Origin: Xiphophorus maculatus
Taxonomy: Eukaryota > Chordata > Actinopteri > Cyprinodontiformes > Poeciliidae
DNA length: 64,000 nt
Reading direction: 5' to 3'
Assembly (NCBI RefSeq): GCF_002775205.1
Contig: NC_036456.1
Span: 6,339,463-6,403,462 of the forward strand
This document shows positions 61,795-64,000 of this stretch, in pieces. How positions within the stretch are numbered: the stretch's first letter is position 1; each line of letters begins with the position of its first letter. The notes under the pieces were generated by a model, which was not told where the DNA came from, searched no databases, and saw nothing but the letters and a program-made list of their open reading frames with translations. A program made the translations under genes and the position numbers.

Positions 61795-62795
61795 TATTAA
61801 CTTGACATTAACAAAGACACAGCGGGACGGATCATCCGGGAAATGATGGACAGGCAGAGCCTGACTAAAACTAACTGGAGGTCAGACACATTCTGGGGTT
61901 TATGTCTGCTTATTTCCAAGCCCAAATGAGCAACTTCACGTTAAAAAACGAGCCCAAAAAGCAAAACCCGCGACTCATTAAATTTGCTAGCGACTTTAAA
62001 AAAATAAAAGCCCACAGTCGCTTATAATAATCGAACTTGGCGACAGAAACTCAAAGTAGTTCCTGTTTTTCTACCAACAAAATGCGCATCTCCCTCTTCC
62101 CTCCATTGTTTACATTTCTGTCGCTGCTGATACTGTCGCATAGAAACAGCGATCACTCGACAAGACGCGTAGAGGAAATAAAATTAAATTCCAAAAGAAA
62201 ATAGTAACGCAAAATGATTTTGATAAGTAACTGTAGTCTGACTACTGGATATGAAATAGCAACGCGTTAGATAACTCGTTACTGAAAAAAGTGGTCTGAC
62301 GACCACGGCACTGGTCACGATGATGCAATGTGGTTTGTACAGAAAAATCTGCTTAAGGTGCAGTAACTTTGCATGAATATGTGGTTACCAACCTATGAGG
62401 TTTCTGTTCTTATCATTGTGCTGAGGACGAAGAGAACTGTCATTCTGCAGATAAAGAAATCTTTGCTGAAATCTGAACATTGTACAGTCAGAAAGGAGGA
62501 AAAATGTCAATGTGTTGATTGAATTAGTTTTCCACAGTTTTAAAAATATTTATACAGCGTGTAATTTAATAACTTTATGGAATATACCAAATAAACTGGC
62601 AGAGGATTAAGGAAGTTCAGTGAGAACGTGTAAGATAATAATAAACACACCCAGATCTGGGCTTGACCAACTGCAAAAAAAACCCAGCAAATAAATCAAA
62701 GCTGCCGGGCCATCTTGTCTCAGACGGCAAATCTCTCACGAAGCACGTAACATCTTCTTTTTAGAAGACTGATCCTCTGAACTTCTACACTTATC

Positions 62796-64000
62796 ATGGG
62801 TGGTGAGTAAGGCTTACCTTAAAATCTTTTACATTCAAATATTAACTATTTTAAAGATAAGGTTCCACTTTTTAGGTCTGCAATTTATAGACCCTTTTCA
62901 TTAAGGCACTTTTCTGCATTTCAATTTTCTTTATGCTTAAAATGTGACTAAACACTGAGCTCTTCTCACTTGTCTCAGTCAAGATCAGAAATCAAGATCA
63001 AGCAATAAAAAAGAGTCTGGGCAAAATGGCATCCATTGCATGTCTCACATTTAAAAACCAAGAACTTCCTGATTATACCCTAAACCTTAGGGAACATTTT
63101 CTGGGGAGTGACAAAAAAAAAGTACACCGTTTTGTTGTGTGTGTGTTCTGTTACATCTGATGTTAAGCTACAACAATCTTTCCCAAAAGGAACATTATTG
63201 CTAACCGTCAAACAAGTCAGGCCGCTAGCTGTTTTAGTGTTTGACATATTAAGTCGACCAATCAAAGACAATACTTACTGTAACTGCACAGCTGCCCCAG
63301 AAGAAAAAGTGAGTAAAGTCTGACTTACAAAGCGGGGCTTTGGATACGTCTTTGTAAAATGTATATTTGCTTAATGGCTTCCTATTTTAAAATAAATGTT
63401 TCACTGTCTTCTAAGTTTCCCAGATTTGTGAAATCTTTCTAATTTAAGATTCTTTCAGTTTAACAATTTTCCGATAGTCCATTATTGTTATGTAGTTTTC
63501 ATTGTCAACCTATTATCATCGTCTATACTCATAGTGCTTTTGTATTGTATAAAATATATTTTTGTATTAAAATTAATTTCAATATAATAACCAGTACTGG
63601 GCACATTACTTTTAAAAAGTAATTAGTCACTAGCTATTTTTTTTTCATAAAAGTAGCTGTAACAATTGTATTGCTTAAAAATAACATGCTAGAATATGTT
63701 AAACTATTTTGGATCCTCTCTTACTAGAACCCTAAAATATATGTTCACACGCAGCTTACACAGGAAGCAAAATACGATTAATCAACATTGCTCTCGTTTT
63801 GGTTGCAGCACCAATTAGAATGGTCCTCCTGGGAAAAACCGGATCTGGTAAAAGCAGCCTGGCCAACACAATATGCGGAGACCAGCTGTTCACCACCAAC
63901 CACACGATCAACTCTGAAACAAGCCACTGCAAAGCCATCACCAGGTCCGTCAGTGGGAGAAACCTCACGGTCATCGACACCCCGGGTTTCTTTGACACGG
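62796..64000 (+). CDS. gene F: AIG1/GIMAP GTPase, 5' part only
   Basis: A two-codon leader exon (62796-62802, ATG GGT G before GTGAGT) joins in phase 1 to an exon starting at 63809 after TTGGTTGCAG. The protein begins MGAPIRMVLLGKTGSGKSSL, with P-loop GKTGSGKS at residues 11-18. SVSGRNLTVIDTPGFFDT follows, with the G3 motif DTPG as in genes A-C. The exon runs off the window before G4, so length and tail are unknown. The leader exon has the same design as the first coding exon of gene E (ATG GAA G). Confidence 0.8.

Larger units (their letters stand above)
59874..62313. mobile_element. hAT-type non-autonomous element carrying a nested Tc1-like element
   Basis: It begins CAGTGATGG and ends CCACGGCACTG. 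The perfect 8-bp direct repeat GTCACGAT flanks it (59866-59873 and 62314-62321), the size typical of hAT transposons. Both ends carry AAGTAACT and GTTACT words. Without the inserted Tc1-like element it is about 1.17 kb and has no transposase frame. Confidence 0.85.

Overview
The window is vertebrate genomic DNA, almost certainly from a teleost fish. Genes are split by GT-AG introns. The sequence is AT-rich and full of microsatellites, Tc1-like, hAT-type and L2-type elements and tRNA-derived SINEs. Its gene content, a fish-type TRIM gene next to a run of AIG1/GIMAP GTPase genes, is typical of expanded fish innate-immunity clusters. All gene models come from reading splice sites, phases and protein motifs by eye.

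Layout: 0-5 kb is non-genic with a TTAA-flanked element. 5.3-9.8 kb (minus) is a complete eight-exon RING/B-box/coiled-coil/PRY-SPRY TRIM gene. 10.4-11.45 kb holds a decayed first exon and intron of the next gene type. 12.6-21.7 and 23.4-31.7 kb are two tandem copies of one duplication unit. Each carries a minus-strand gene (A and B) that joins a PARP14/DTX3L-like RRM-type N-terminus and PARP14-like macro domains to a complete AIG1 GTPase. B has lost the first macro domain in frame. 32-41 kb is mostly repeats plus a decayed zinc-finger repeat-family gene. 42.1-44.1 kb (plus, gene D) is a membrane-anchored AIG1 GTPase, and 46.5-49.9 kb (plus, gene E) another AIG1 GTPase with an Ala-rich tail. 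53.2-56.1 kb (minus, gene C) joins the same RRM-type N-terminus directly to an AIG1 GTPase, without macro domains. 58.3-58.8 kb is an orphan AIG1 tail. 59.9-62.3 kb is a hAT-type element with an intact Tc1-like element inside it. 62.8 kb to the end is the 5' part of another AIG1 gene (F).

The main point is modular. In all five AIG1 genes whose 5' splice site is visible, the GTPase exon begins in phase 1 immediately before the P-loop, and different 5' exons are attached to it (a two-codon leader, a leader plus a 51-base exon, RRM exons, or RRM plus macro exons). The locus therefore appears to make GTPases whose front ends can read ADP-ribose (macro domains) or resemble the antiviral PARP9/PARP14/DTX3L system. 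Genes C and D have the same 10-base interferon-response-like element close to their 5' ends, which fits an interferon-driven immune cluster. Function is inferred from domain families; nothing here proves activity.
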